Of a stretch of DNA of 64,000 nucleotides, positions 37,957 through 47,592 are shown one piece after another (positions within the stretch are counted from its first letter, which is position 1; each line of letters starts with the position of its first letter). The DNA comes from Mucilaginibacter terrenus (GTDB taxonomy: Bacteria > Bacteroidota > Bacteroidia > Sphingobacteriales > Sphingobacteriaceae), in assembly GCF_003432065.1 (NCBI RefSeq), contig NZ_QWDE01000001.1:434001-498000 (forward strand). The letters run 5' to 3'. The notes beneath the pieces were generated by a model. It was not told where the DNA came from. It worked only from the letters and a program-made list of their open reading frames with translations, and ran no database searches. The position numbers were made by a program, and so were the translations under genes.

Positions 37957-38829
37957 AATGGTTTAATTGGTTATTGATTGATTGTTATATTGATTTTACA
38001 GCATAAATGGTTACCTGCCTGGTTCCTTAAAGCACTTCAGCAGGTGCAAGCATTGAGACAGCAAAGCGGCCTTTCAGCATTATTCAAAAATTGTTAACTG
38101 GTGTAATTGGTTTATAACTTACTGCTCAGGGTAATTAACTGATGCGATAAGGATTATATAGAGGTTAAAATTATATCTCAATTTTTAACCGGTTGTGGCT
38201 AAATAGGGGTACAAATGTCAACCCATCATAAATTACTGATTGTCAATACGTAAAACTATGTTTAAGCTTTAATGTGCCGCCTTTTGTTACAATTGTGTAC
38301 CTATTTCTATTGATGAATACCTTATAAAGTGAAGAAATAGTATCAAACAATATGGGAGTACTGACGAGTAAACAGCTGCCGGGAACATTCTTTTGCCCAA
38401 GGTAAATAGTGCTGTGCTTAAACGGCACAGTTACTGATGAAAAGGATATGACACATCGGCTTAATCACCATTGCTTAAACGGCTGTGATTAATATGTGGT
38501 TTTTGAAGGTTTAAGAATACAGATGCTTGCTGAAACTTGGAAGAAGTTCCATTTTGCGAGGAGTATTATAGCTGAATGTCAGCTACCAATTGACATGATC
38601 TTGTCAGCACAACAAGTGTAACAGGGTGTAACACCGGAAAAGCAACAATCATGTAAGTGGTTGAAAACGAGTTATTTGTATAAATGATAATTTTACCAAA
38701 CTGTATCATGCTTCCAAAAACTGTAACATGAGATTTCGTTAACATCTTGATTAACAATAATTAAGGTGTTTTTAGAGCCGGAAAAGTGTATCAGGTGTAA
38801 CACATCATTGTGTTACAGTTTGCCGGGGT
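37957..38829. promoter_or_regulatory. 873-bp intergenic region between HTCS 2 and PUL B susC
   Basis: No credible gene: the small open frames here have no recognisable features. The part near HTCS 2 contains the TGTAWCA repeat element listed separately. The part near susC (37957-38200) is AT-rich and should contain the promoter and HTCS binding site. No TAnnTTTG box was convincing. Confidence 0.5.
38615..38818. repeat. Intergenic TGTAACA element (TGTCCCG-like architecture)
   Basis: Seven TGTAACA/TGTATCA words lie in about 200 bp. Two are spaced 10 nt at 38617 and 38627, one each at about 38700 and 38719, then two spaced 9 nt at 38787 and 38796. The last one pairs with an inverted copy through a perfect 8-bp stem, TGTAACAC/GTGTTACA. 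This is the same order and spacing as the TGTCCCG elements at 24324 and 62096, with a different core. It begins 12 bp after the HTCS 2 stop. Confidence 0.65.
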
Positions 38830-41800
38830 TTAAGATTCGTTAAATTGCTCAGCATACCTGGAGGGTATAGTGTTGAACTCCGCTTTAAAGGTTTTTACAA
38901 AGTACTTCTGGCTTTTAAAGCCAACCTTATTACAAATCTGCGATATAGTAAGGTGACCGGTCTCTAAAAGCTGCGCAGCACGTTTAAGACGCATCTGGCG
39001 CACCAGTTCGTTAGGGGTTTTGCCGGTCATCTGTAGTATCTTCTTGTACAGGGTATAGCGGCTCACAAACATCTCGCCGCTCAACTCTTCTACCGAAAAG
39101 CCCGGATTGGAGATGTTGTTATCTATCAGTAGTAACACCTTTTTGATGAACAGCTCGTCGGGCGAATCTACATGCATTTCAGTAGGAGTAACCTCAACCT
39201 GTTTTTGATAGGTTTTGCGCATGCTTTCCTGCTGGCTCAGGATGTTCTTTATTTTGGATACGAGTATCTCAAAGTTAAAGGGTTTGGTCATGTAATCGCT
39301 GGCGCCGGTTTCCAATCCTTTCAATTGCTGCTCTTCGCCTGCCATAGCCGTTAGCAATATAACGGGTATATGGCTGGTACGCGGATCGGTCTTAATCTTG
39401 CGGCAGAGGTCAATGCCGTTCATCTCTGGCATGGTTATATCGCTTACCACGAGGTTAGGGTGCTGAGCCAAAGCCTTTTGCCAGCCCTTTTTGCCGTTAT
39501 CAGCTTCAATAATATTAAAAGCGTCTTTAAGGTTATCCTTTATATAAAAGCGGAAGTCGTCGTTGTCCTCAACCAATAAAACGGTTGGCATCCGGGTGTC
39601 TCTGGTATCTTTTAGGCGAGCTGTTGTTTTAGGGTTAGCATTAGGTAGTTCATCCTTTTCGTGTTCAATAGTGTGCGTAGTGTCTGTGAACAGAATATCG
39701 TCTAACTGTTGCATAGGAAGTATCACGGTGAAGCAGCTGCCCTGGCCAGGTTCGCTTTCCACCGTTATCTCCCCGCCATGAAGCCGCACGAACTCTTTGG
39801 TGATGGATAGGCCTATGCCGCTGCCCTGGTTCAGCATACTCCCTGGCAGATCATTCTGGAAGAATGGCTCAAATATCTTATCTATTTTGTCGAATTGAAT
39901 GCCAATGCCGGTATCCATTATTCTGATTTCCAAAGCGGTGTCGTCTTCTTGTTCAACCAGGCTAAGCAGCACACTTACCTGCCCACCCGAGTGGGTGAAC
40001 TTATAAGCGTTTGACAAAAGGTTAAACAGTATACGCTCAATCTTGTCATGATCGAAGTTGATGTAGAACTCCTCTATCTCTGTATCGAACACAAAGTCGA
40101 TGCTTTTTTGCTCCGCGACGTCTGTAAAAGAACAGGAGAGGTCTCTTATAAAGCTCACGATATCTCCGGAGCGTTTATGGAGTTTAAGCTCCTGGTGCTC
40201 CATCTTTCTGAAATCGAGTAGCTGATTTACAAGGTTAAGCAACCGCTTGGCATTGCGGTTAACAAGCAAAAGCTGGCTTTTTACCTCTGGATCTTTTGCT
40301 TGTTTCACTATCCTGTCAACCGGTGCCATAATCAGCGACAAAGGTGTACGAAACTCATGGCTTACGTTTGTAAAGAACTTGATTTTCATCAGGTCAAGTT
40401 CATGCAGGCGCTGGGTTTCTTCGCGTTCTTTCTCCAGTAAGAATTGCGTACGTAGTTTAGCTATGCCACGCCGCCTTATATATAACAAAACCACGGTAAA
40501 AGCCAGCGCGTATAGTATATAAGCCCAGGTTGTTTTCCAAAATGGAGGTAATATGGTAACATGTAGTGTAATCTCTTTACTTGTCCAAAAGCCAGGGTTA
40601 GAAGCACGTACTTTAAAGGCATAGTCGCCGGCATCAAGATTTGTGTAGGTTGCCTTACGGGTGAGGTTATCTGCGGCAATCCAATCCTTGTTAAAGCCAT
40701 CCATGGTGTACTCAAACTTAACCTTATCCGGATCAAAGTAATAAAGTGCAGCAAACTCTACAGAAAACACGTTTTCGTTATATTTTAGTTCTATCTGCTT
40801 AGCGTCCGTAATTGAGCTGGTCAGTATAGCAGTTCCGTTAATCTTTTCTCCAACTGCAAGGCTTTTATTAAACACTTGTAGATCCGTAAACACCAGCTGA
40901 GGTACGCGTTTGCTAGTGCGTAAATCTTCCGGACGAAAAATGTTGAAACCATTTCCGCCTCCAAATATTAGCTCCCCGCTACGGGTTTTGTAAGAGGAGT
41001 AAGGCGTAAACTCACGTCCTTGTAAACCATCTTTCTCGTTGTAATTGATGAACTGGAACTTCAGCGCAGCAGATTGCCTGTTTACAATGATGTTAGACAA
41101 GCCATTAGGGGTGCTTACCCAAATGTTGTGCGCCTTGTCTTCCAGAATATCCAAAACGGTATTATCAGGCAGCCCGTCCTTTCTGGTGAGGTTAGTAAAC
41201 TTACCGGAGGCAGGATCAAATATGCTTAATCCTTCACGTGTGCTCACCCAAATTAAACCTCGGCCATCGGCCAGGATGTTGTTGGTCCAGTTATTTATAA
41301 TGCTCGATGGATCTTTATCGTCATGTATATAATGAGAAAATTGCCCCGTTTTTCTATTCAATACATCGATACCATAGGAGGTTACTATCCATATGTTGTT
41401 GTGCTTGTCTTCTAGTAATGCCGGAATGTAATTGGAATGGATAGAATTAGAGGAGCCTGGCGTAGGAATGTAATGTGTAAACTTACCTGTCTTCCGATTC
41501 AGCATGTTCAATCCGCCGGATAGCGTGCCTACCCACAAGTTGTGGTCAGTGTCTTCCAATATCGACCATATTCTATCGTCAGATAAACTAGTTTTATCCG
41601 ACTGGCTGTGGCGGTAGTGTTTAAATACTTTTCCATCAAAACAGTCCAAACCGCCAAAGTAGGTCCCGATCCATAGCTTTTGCTCATGATCCAGGTACAT
41701 GCTAGCAATTACATTGTTGGTTAAGCTGTTTGGATCAGCCGCATTGTGGAGGTATTTTTTGAACTTATTTTTTTTACGATCGAAGTACATCAGGCCGCCG

Positions 41801-42951
41801 CCGTTTGTCCCTAGCCACAGGTTTCCATTTTTGTCTTCCACAAATTTGTTTACATCGCTAAAGCTTAAGCTTCCGGGGTCTGACAAGTGATGCGTATAAA
41901 GCGGGAACTTGATAATACTTTCATGATAATAGCTAACTCCTCTCTTGTAGGTGCCTACCCAAATAATGCCTGTATCATCTTTATAAAGCAGTACTATGCT
42001 ATTTTGGCCAACAGTTTTATTGTCGTCTTCCCTATTTAACAGGTATTTGATGCTGAAATCCTGTTTGTTCAGCAGGTTTATTCCGCCATGATCTGTAGCT
42101 ATCCAGATGTTGTTTTTATTGTCCTGAACAACATTAGCCACAACGTTTGTATTTAAGCTTTCAGGGGTTATTCCTTTATCCAGGTGTTTGAACGTTTTCT
42201 GATCCCTGCTTAAATAATATACCCCGTTGGAGTATGACGGCACAAAGGCCCATACATCATCTTGTTTATCAATAAAAACTTTATAGCCGCTGTTTAACCC
42301 AATCGGCAGCTCGGGCAACTTCCTGCGGTAATCTACTTTGTGATTAAAGCCGTTGAGCCGCTCCAATACTCCCTGGTTATAAACCAGCCATATATGCCCT
42401 TTAGAGTCTACCGACAGATCAGAAACGGTATTGCTGTAGATAGCATTGCTACCCGCGGCTATGTGTATGGTCTTCGCCGTAGCGGGATTGTACTTGTAAA
42501 TACCGGTAACCGAATTTAAAAACCAATAATTACCCGCCCGGTCTTTTTTGATCCTGGTTATATTTTGGGGCGGGATTTTTAACAATCTTAAAGCTTTGCC
42601 TATGTCATGGCTAAACTTTTCTGTGCGCGGATCGTAAATGTTGTAGCCCGTGCGTGTTCCTATCCATAAGGTGTTATTTGGTCCTTCAGATATCGATTCA
42701 ATAAAATCATCGTTCAGGCTTGTGCTGTCTCCCTGTATGTGTTTGAAGGTCCTGAACTTGTAGCCATCGTAACGGTTTAAGCCAGAAACAGTACCAAACC
42801 ACATAAAGCCTTTGCTGTCCTTTAATATACTGTTTACCTGATTATGAGACAGCCCGCTGCTTATATCCAGTTTTGAGAACTGATACTCGTTATTTTGTCC
42901 GAACAATTTAGCCGACAAAATGAGCAGAAGCAGTAGTAAAGGTGTCTTCAT
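38830..42951 (-). CDS. Hybrid two-component system sensor-regulator (HTCS 2)
   Basis: 1373 residues from the ATG at 42951; a TTG one codon earlier is not preferred. Signal peptide ends LFGQ. Two periplasmic propellers built of reg_prop repeats (NLWLGTNGGGLMYFDR, NIWVSTPNGLSN) are followed by a Y_Y_Y domain, one membrane helix (about 805-825), HisKA with SHEFRTPLSL near 864, HATPase with GSGIGLSI, receiver Asp in VSDITMPEMNG near 1170, and a C-terminal AraC DNA-binding domain. It very likely controls PUL B downstream on the same strand. Confidence 0.93.
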   Translation of the reverse strand: MKTPLLLLLLILSAKLFGQNNEYQFSKLDISSGLSHNQVNSILKDSKGFMWFGTVSGLNRYDGYKFRTFKHIQGDSTSLNDDFIESISEGPNNTLWIGTRTGYNIYDPRTEKFSHDIGKALRLLKIPPQNITRIKKDRAGNYWFLNSVTGIYKYNPATAKTIHIAAGSNAIYSNTVSDLSVDSKGHIWLVYNQGVLERLNGFNHKVDYRRKLPELPIGLNSGYKVFIDKQDDVWAFVPSYSNGVYYLSRDQKTFKHLDKGITPESLNTNVVANVVQDNKNNIWIATDHGGINLLNKQDFSIKYLLNREDDNKTVGQNSIVLLYKDDTGIIWVGTYKRGVSYYHESIIKFPLYTHHLSDPGSLSFSDVNKFVEDKNGNLWLGTNGGGLMYFDRKKNKFKKYLHNAADPNSLTNNVIASMYLDHEQKLWIGTYFGGLDCFDGKVFKHYRHSQSDKTSLSDDRIWSILEDTDHNLWVGTLSGGLNMLNRKTGKFTHYIPTPGSSNSIHSNYIPALLEDKHNNIWIVTSYGIDVLNRKTGQFSHYIHDDKDPSSIINNWTNNILADGRGLIWVSTREGLSIFDPASGKFTNLTRKDGLPDNTVLDILEDKAHNIWVSTPNGLSNIIVNRQSAALKFQFINYNEKDGLQGREFTPYSSYKTRSGELIFGGGNGFNIFRPEDLRTSKRVPQLVFTDLQVFNKSLAVGEKINGTAILTSSITDAKQIELKYNENVFSVEFAALYYFDPDKVKFEYTMDGFNKDWIAADNLTRKATYTNLDAGDYAFKVRASNPGFWTSKEITLHVTILPPFWKTTWAYILYALAFTVVLLYIRRRGIAKLRTQFLLEKEREETQRLHELDLMKIKFFTNVSHEFRTPLSLIMAPVDRIVKQAKDPEVKSQLLLVNRNAKRLLNLVNQLLDFRKMEHQELKLHKRSGDIVSFIRDLSCSFTDVAEQKSIDFVFDTEIEEFYINFDHDKIERILFNLLSNAYKFTHSGGQVSVLLSLVEQEDDTALEIRIMDTGIGIQFDKIDKIFEPFFQNDLPGSMLNQGSGIGLSITKEFVRLHGGEITVESEPGQGSCFTVILPMQQLDDILFTDTTHTIEHEKDELPNANPKTTARLKDTRDTRMPTVLLVEDNDDFRFYIKDNLKDAFNIIEADNGKKGWQKALAQHPNLVVSDITMPEMNGIDLCRKIKTDPRTSHIPVILLTAMAGEEQQLKGLETGASDYMTKPFNFEILVSKIKNILSQQESMRKTYQKQVEVTPTEMHVDSPDELFIKKVLLLIDNNISNPGFSVEELSGEMFVSRYTLYKKILQMTGKTPNELVRQMRLKRAAQLLETGHLTISQICNKVGFKSQKYFVKTFKAEFNTIPSRYAEQFNES

Positions 42952-43106
42952 CAAACGGCGGAAAGCCAGGTTTTTAATAGTGACACAAAGATGCGGTAAT
43001 AAGCCAACAATTTATACCCGCTTTTGCAAAAATGCAGTTACGATAATTTAATTTCAGCAACTAGTTTTAACGATGACGAAATTTTTGGTTAACTTGACAC
43101 CACGCT

Positions 43107-45812
43107 ATGATAAGAAAGATATCTACTTATTTACTCTCTGCTATCTGTTTTATACTACTTGCTTCCGCTGCGTCGGATGAGGATTGGCTAACCGCATTAT
43201 TATACAAACTGGATGTTATCAGGACTAGTTATCCTCAGGAAAAGGTGCATTTACATACAGATAAACCTTATTACGCCATCGGCGACGATGTCTGGATAAA
43301 AGCGTACGTTGTTAATGCAGAAAACAATGAGCTTTCGGCTTTAAGTAAAGTATTATACATTGACATTGTTGATGATAGTGATTCGATTCGGAAAACAGTT
43401 GCTTTACAATTGGCAAATGGCTTAAGTAATGGTGTAATAAACCTGTCTGACTCAACTTTTAATACAGGAAGATATCGTATCAACGCGTACACACGCTGGA
43501 TGCAGAACTTTGATACTAAGTTTATCTTCTCAAAAAACATCTGGATTGGCAATGCACGTGAACAACTAAATGTTATCGCCGATGCTAGATTAGATTCCAT
43601 TTCAGATGACGGTTTTCGCGTCAACATCAAGTTTTCCGGATCTGAAAACAAATCGCCATTAGCAGGTAAACCGTTTACCTACTCTTTGGTGAACCAGAAT
43701 GGAACACTATCGAACGGGAAAGTAATTACCAGCGGTACAGGTGATGCTTTTTTTAATATAAAAGTTAAGAATTGGGAAACAACTAACGGCTTGATATTGC
43801 GCACCAGCATTAAGCTGGCAAATGGAAATACCATTACCCAGTCTTTCCCTATCAAAACCTTAAAGGGGAAGTTGGATGTGCAGTTTTTTCCGGAAGGTGG
43901 CCGGTTAGTAGCCGGGTTGCGATCAAAAGTTGCTTTTAAAGTACTTTCTTCCGGAGGATTAAGTGCGGAAATAAAAGGGAAGGTTGTTAATAATCATAAT
44001 AAGATTGTAGCTGAATTTACAACGGCTCACGCCGGAATGGGCGTATTTGCATTGCAACCAGTAGCAGCTGATGCATATACTGCGGTAATAGATGATAGAA
44101 GCGGCGGAGTGACCCGTTACCCCTTACCTTCGGTAGATGCACAAGGATACGTGCTTAGCATTAATCATTTAACTGATAGTGTTGGTGTACAGGTTGCATC
44201 AAGCAATTTGTTGATAGGCAAAGAGGTAGCCTTAATAGCACAGCAAAATGGGGTAGTTAAGTATGCAACTAAAATCAATCTAAATCAGCCCGTTATTAAC
44301 GCACATATACCTGAAAGTAAGTTTAGTACCGGCTTGGTGGTATTTACATTGTTATCAACAAATGCTCAGCCACTTGCCGAGCGGTTGATTTTTGTTAATC
44401 ATCATGATCATCTCAGAATGAAGGTTAACTTCGATAAGCCATTTTATGGTAAACGAGAACAAGTGAATATGGTGGTTTCGGTTGAGGATGCAGCAGGACG
44501 TCCTACTGAGTCTAATTTATCTATCGCTGTTACAAATGTGGCAAAGGTTGCTGTTGATAGCACAGAAGCAAGCATATACGCCAGTCTTCTACTTACTTCT
44601 GACATTAAGGGATACGTAGAAAACCCTAATTATTACTTTGCTGAAGGGTCTGAGGACAAAACTCGTCATCTTGATAATTTGCTGCTTACACAAGGCTGGC
44701 GAAGGTTTAAGTGGACGGATTTAACTGCCTATAATTCAAAGCCGCTAATTTACCAGCCGCAGCAAAGCTTAGATATCACCGGTAAAATGACCACGATAAA
44801 TGACAAGCCTATAGCTAATGGTAAGGTAACATTGTATGGTAATACCTCCGACGGGATTGTTTTGCTGGATACCACTACTGACGCTGACGGAAAATTCATT
44901 TTTGAGAACCTTGACTTTGTAGGGACCTCATCATTAGTGATACGGGCTAAAAATGCGAAGAATACTGATAATGTGAAAATAACTTTAGATAGGCCAGGTA
45001 ATTTAATAGTCCCGGTGGATTACGACGCTACCTTATTATCAAATAGTGGCTTAGTAAGTTTTTTGCAAAATATCGAAAAAACTCAAAAGACCAGTAGTGT
45101 GCTTAGTAATAAGGTAATAGTACTAAACGAGGTAAAGGTTAAAGACCGGTCATATCTGCAAAAAAACTCTGTTGCAGGTTCCAGCAAACTAGGTAATGCG
45201 TATGCGGACATAGTTATTAAAAAGGATAGAATTGCAATGTACCCGCAGCTGGTACATGCTTTTTACGGTTTGCCGGGTATACAGGTAAAAGGAAATGGCA
45301 TATATTCTATAGGAAGAACAATATCGCTTACTAAAGCAGGGGGTAGTCCAATGCTAATAGTTCTTGATGGTGTGCAGGTTGGCTTTGATGTGTTAATGCA
45401 AATTTCACCTTATGATGTTGAAGGTATAGAGATACTAAAGCCAGGCGTTGGTGCTGCTATTTATGGTACCGAAGGTTACTGGGGGGTAGTGGTGGTCACT
45501 TTAAAAAAGGGAGGGGGTGATTTGCAGCGCATGCAGCAGACCGGACTAGCAAGAATTAAATTACCGGGATATGCTGAAGATAAAGAATTTTATACCCCTT
45601 TATATGACAAGCAAAAAGCCGACAACAATTACAATGGCCAACGTTCAACTATATTTTGGCAACCTAATTTAGTAACTAACGCCGCTGGCAACGCCAAGCT
45701 TTCGTTTTATACAGCTGATGAACCTGCCACTTACCGGATAGTGGCCGAGGGAATAAACATTAATGGCAAGTTGTTGAGGCAAGAGTTTTATGTTGATGTT
45801 AAAGAAAAATAA
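43107..45812 (+). CDS. Large secreted protein with MG2-like and TonB-plug-like domains
   Basis: 901 residues with a signal peptide ending ASAA. Residues about 40-140 form an MG2 macroglobulin-like domain (KVHLHTDKPYYAIGDDVWIKAYV). Several beta domains follow, one of carboxypeptidase-regulatory type at about 560-630. A plug-like domain sits at about 690-810 (LNEVKVKDRS, YGLPGIQVKG, PMLIVLDGVQV, GAAIYGTEGYWGVVVVTLKKG), but no barrel follows. The C-terminus resembles an alpha-2-macroglobulin segment (FWQPNLVTNAAGNAKLSFYTAD). Similar proteins are frequent in Bacteroidota; function is unknown. A surface or periplasmic role in TonB-linked uptake is inference. Monocistronic, divergent from HTCS 2. 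Confidence 0.78.
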   Translation: MIRKISTYLLSAICFILLASAASDEDWLTALLYKLDVIRTSYPQEKVHLHTDKPYYAIGDDVWIKAYVVNAENNELSALSKVLYIDIVDDSDSIRKTVALQLANGLSNGVINLSDSTFNTGRYRINAYTRWMQNFDTKFIFSKNIWIGNAREQLNVIADARLDSISDDGFRVNIKFSGSENKSPLAGKPFTYSLVNQNGTLSNGKVITSGTGDAFFNIKVKNWETTNGLILRTSIKLANGNTITQSFPIKTLKGKLDVQFFPEGGRLVAGLRSKVAFKVLSSGGLSAEIKGKVVNNHNKIVAEFTTAHAGMGVFALQPVAADAYTAVIDDRSGGVTRYPLPSVDAQGYVLSINHLTDSVGVQVASSNLLIGKEVALIAQQNGVVKYATKINLNQPVINAHIPESKFSTGLVVFTLLSTNAQPLAERLIFVNHHDHLRMKVNFDKPFYGKREQVNMVVSVEDAAGRPTESNLSIAVTNVAKVAVDSTEASIYASLLLTSDIKGYVENPNYYFAEGSEDKTRHLDNLLLTQGWRRFKWTDLTAYNSKPLIYQPQQSLDITGKMTTINDKPIANGKVTLYGNTSDGIVLLDTTTDADGKFIFENLDFVGTSSLVIRAKNAKNTDNVKITLDRPGNLIVPVDYDATLLSNSGLVSFLQNIEKTQKTSSVLSNKVIVLNEVKVKDRSYLQKNSVAGSSKLGNAYADIVIKKDRIAMYPQLVHAFYGLPGIQVKGNGIYSIGRTISLTKAGGSPMLIVLDGVQVGFDVLMQISPYDVEGIEILKPGVGAAIYGTEGYWGVVVVTLKKGGGDLQRMQQTGLARIKLPGYAEDKEFYTPLYDKQKADNNYNGQRSTIFWQPNLVTNAAGNAKLSFYTADEPATYRIVAEGININGKLLRQEFYVDVKEK

Positions 45813-45870
45813 ATTATATTTCTGCTAATCAGCGTGTTTAATGTGACTGGGTGAAAATATGAATAAAAAA

Positions 45871-45901
45871 TTTGCACCTCTAACTAAAAAAGCTACCTTT
45901 G
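45871..45901 (+). promoter_or_regulatory. Bacteroidota primary-sigma promoter of tRNA-Pro
   Basis: TTTG at 45871-45874, exactly 19 nt, then TACCTTTG at 45894-45901, a perfect match to TTTG-N19-TAnnTTTG. The tRNA starts 11 bp downstream. Confidence 0.88.
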
Positions 45902-45911
45902 CATTCCCTTT

Positions 45912-45985
45912 CGGGATGTAGCGTAGCCCGGTATCGCGCCACATTTGGGATGTGGAGGCCGCAGGTTCGAATCCTGCCATCCCGA
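45912..45985 (+). tRNA. tRNA-Pro (anticodon UGG)
   Basis: All arms fold: acceptor CGGGATG with CATCCCG, D-arm, anticodon stem CCACA/TGTGG with loop TTTGGGA (anticodon TGG), T-arm GCAGG-TTCGAAT-CCTGC, discriminator A. CCA is not encoded. Its 3' end is the left boundary repeat of the decayed island; the acceptor and T-arm are intact. Confidence 0.95.
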
Positions 45986-45986
45986 C
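45972..45986 (+). repeat. Left attachment repeat (attL), overlapping the tRNA-Pro 3' end
   Basis: TCCTGCCATCCCGAC, identical to 49115-49129. It covers the T-arm 3' strand, acceptor 3' strand and discriminator, plus one base, as is usual for tRNA-targeting integrases. Confidence 0.85.
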
Positions 45987-46010
45987 GATACCACATATCA
46001 AACGATATGG

Positions 46011-46045
46011 AAAGCCTGTAAATCAATTATTTACAGGCTTTTTTG
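46011..46045 (+). terminator. Terminator after tRNA-Pro
   Basis: AAAGCCTGTAAAT pairs with a matching arm around a short loop, followed by six T. It lies within the element, 25 bp after the tRNA. Confidence 0.88.
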
Positions 46046-46089
46046 TTTTCCTGCCAACGCAAATTATATCAAATCATCGCAAGTTATCC

Positions 46090-46108
46090 GTCACCTAACT
46101 GAACACCT
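46090..46108 (+). repeat. Left inner direct repeat (possible integrase arm site)
   Basis: GTCACCTAACTGAACACCT, matching 49037-49055 at 17 of 19 positions in the same orientation. It lies about 100 bp inside the left attachment repeat. Confidence 0.55.
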
Positions 46109-46279
46109 CTTTTCGTTTCATACTTTTGAGATATTCAAAAGTTGTTTAAACAACTGTAATACAATAGGTTAAATGGCAATGAACTTGCGTTTTTTTTCGC
46201 TGATTTGAGCCGATCTTTTGATACCATTAGGTATGATTTAACACCAAATAAATGTAAATGGTTTAATTAGATCAATGTT

Positions 46280-46483
46280 ATGAAAGCGATCAACACATTC
46301 AGTGTCCACTTCAATCTGCGGACAGAAAAAGGAAGAAGGGAAAGCGCCGGTTTATGCGGCAATTAAAGTTAATGGAGAGAAAGCCATGCTGGCACTCAAG
46401 CAGAGCGTTGCTACAAGGTGCTGGGACGTTCGGAAAGGTATGGGGAAAACGACGACCGCTGAAGGCAGGGAGCTTAACTCTTC
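46280..46483 (+). pseudogene. N-terminal fragment of a tyrosine integrase, frameshifted and truncated
   Basis: The ATG at 46280 gives MKAINTFSVHFNLRTEKG, the typical beginning of Bacteroidota tyrosine integrases. A frame change in the A/G-rich stretch near 46325-46338 moves the rest (KAPVYAAIKVNGEKAMLALK, then WDVRKGMGKTTTAEGRELNS) into the next frame. The match stops abruptly at about 46483, where sequence from an oppositely oriented gene begins. These segments belong to the arm-binding region; the core-binding domain is missing. Confidence 0.82.
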
Positions 46484-46599
46484 AACCATTTGGGGCGTGT
46501 GCCTTCCGGCGAATCGCCGCCGATTAACGCTTTGAACTGTGCAATCAGCTTCTCGCCGAACGCTTCCAAGTCTTCTCGGGTGATGATTTCTGTTGCCAT
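46474..46599 (-). pseudogene. 5' fragment of a helix-turn-helix (excisionase-like) gene
   Basis: The minus-strand ATG at 46599 begins MATEIITREDLEAFGEKL and runs 41 codons to GTRPKWLKS before a stop made by the junction. It resembles the start of the small HTH proteins usually encoded beside Bacteroidota integrases, whose HTH domain follows the WL[KR]S motif. The HTH itself is lost. Its tail overlaps the end of the integrase fragment by about 10 bp. Confidence 0.68.
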
Positions 46600-46830
46600 T
46601 TTTATTAATTTTGTAATGAATTTCAAGCTTAAAGGCATTAGATGAGACAAGAGTTAATTTGTCTGAATCTAATATGCGTTGCTCTGATACAAAATTGAGT
46701 GAAGGGAATGGAGATTTAATCCGAGGGTATCCGAGTCGGATTTGATTTTATTAAGGATTTAAAGCTGATACCGTAAAGTCATAGGTTATATCAAAAGATA
46801 GGCTAGTTTTAATCTCATACAGTACTGATA

Positions 46831-47217
46831 ATGTTCAGTTATCTTCCCGAAGCGCTGAAAGTCTTATCAAAGTATAAAGATCATCCGCGGTGCGAAAACA
46901 AAGATATTGTGCTGCCGATGTTAAGCAATCAGAAAATGAACGCCTATTTAAAAGAGATCGCCGACCTTTGTTACGTTCGCAAGCATTTGACCTTCCACCT
47001 GGCCAGACATACTTTCGCTACCACGGTCACGCTATCCAATGGTGTTCCTATCGAAACAGTGAGCTAAATGCTTGAGCACACTGGATTGAAGACGACCCAG
47101 CATTATGCCAAAATACTCGATGTCGAAGTGAGCCAGGATATGAATTCTCTTAAGGAAAAGCTTAAGAGAATAAGCGCAAATTACAAAAGCAGTCAACTTA
47201 AATTTGTAACGCGATAA
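46831..47217 (+). pseudogene. C-terminal fragment of a tyrosine integrase with an in-frame nonsense codon
   Basis: The frame reads YLPEALKVLSKYKDHP, a linker, NQKMNAYLKEIADLC, then the catalytic HLARHTFATT. A TAA at 47065-47067 stands after PIETVS, where K is usual (a single A-to-T change would do it). The frame continues with MLEHTGLKTTQHYAKILD, containing the nucleophile Tyr, to a natural stop at 47215. The first catalytic Arg region is missing. With the fragment at 46280 it was probably one gene, the middle being lost. Confidence 0.85.
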
Positions 47218-47261
47218 ATGCTAAATTATGAAAGAGATTAAAGAGGATCCAATGCCGCCAG

Positions 47262-47395
47262 GGAATTGGTCATCAGCCAGATATATTTAAACGCACTTGC
47301 AGAACGCTATCAGGTTGAAACGAAAGTATTGAACCAGGCAGTCCAGGGTACATAAAACATCTCCCCGCTGATTTTATGTTTAAACATACGACATA
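47262..47395 (+). pseudogene. Remnant of an ORF6N-domain gene
   Basis: One frame gives ISQIYLNALAERYQVETKVLNQAV, and after a frame change YIKHLPADFMFK; together they match the conserved ORF6N core (LAELYxVxTKxLNQAVKRN...RFPxDFMFQL). ORF6N domains are phage- and island-borne DNA-binding modules. No start codon and two frames, so it is dead. Confidence 0.68.
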
Positions 47396-47592
47396 GGGAT
47401 GGGATGACTTGAAGTTGGCGAGGCAGAAGAAGCTCCCCAAAGTGTACAGAACATGGCATATGATGCTGTCAAGTGTTTAAATAGTGAACAAGCTATACAT
47501 ACGATTCATTGAATTACTTAAATTAGGATTTAGCTATTATTGTGTAACGGAATTTTGCTTTGGTGCGTCATTACTATATACCTGATTTACTC

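Noticed and set aside
38243..38757. Short minus-strand frames in the HTCS 2-susC gap
   Set aside because: No domain, signal or ribosome-binding support; the region is better explained as regulatory and repeat sequence.
46302..46535. Open frame of 77 codons as an independent small gene
   Set aside because: Its protein is the middle part of a frameshifted integrase N-terminus, and its end is out-of-context sequence from the opposite-strand gene fragment.
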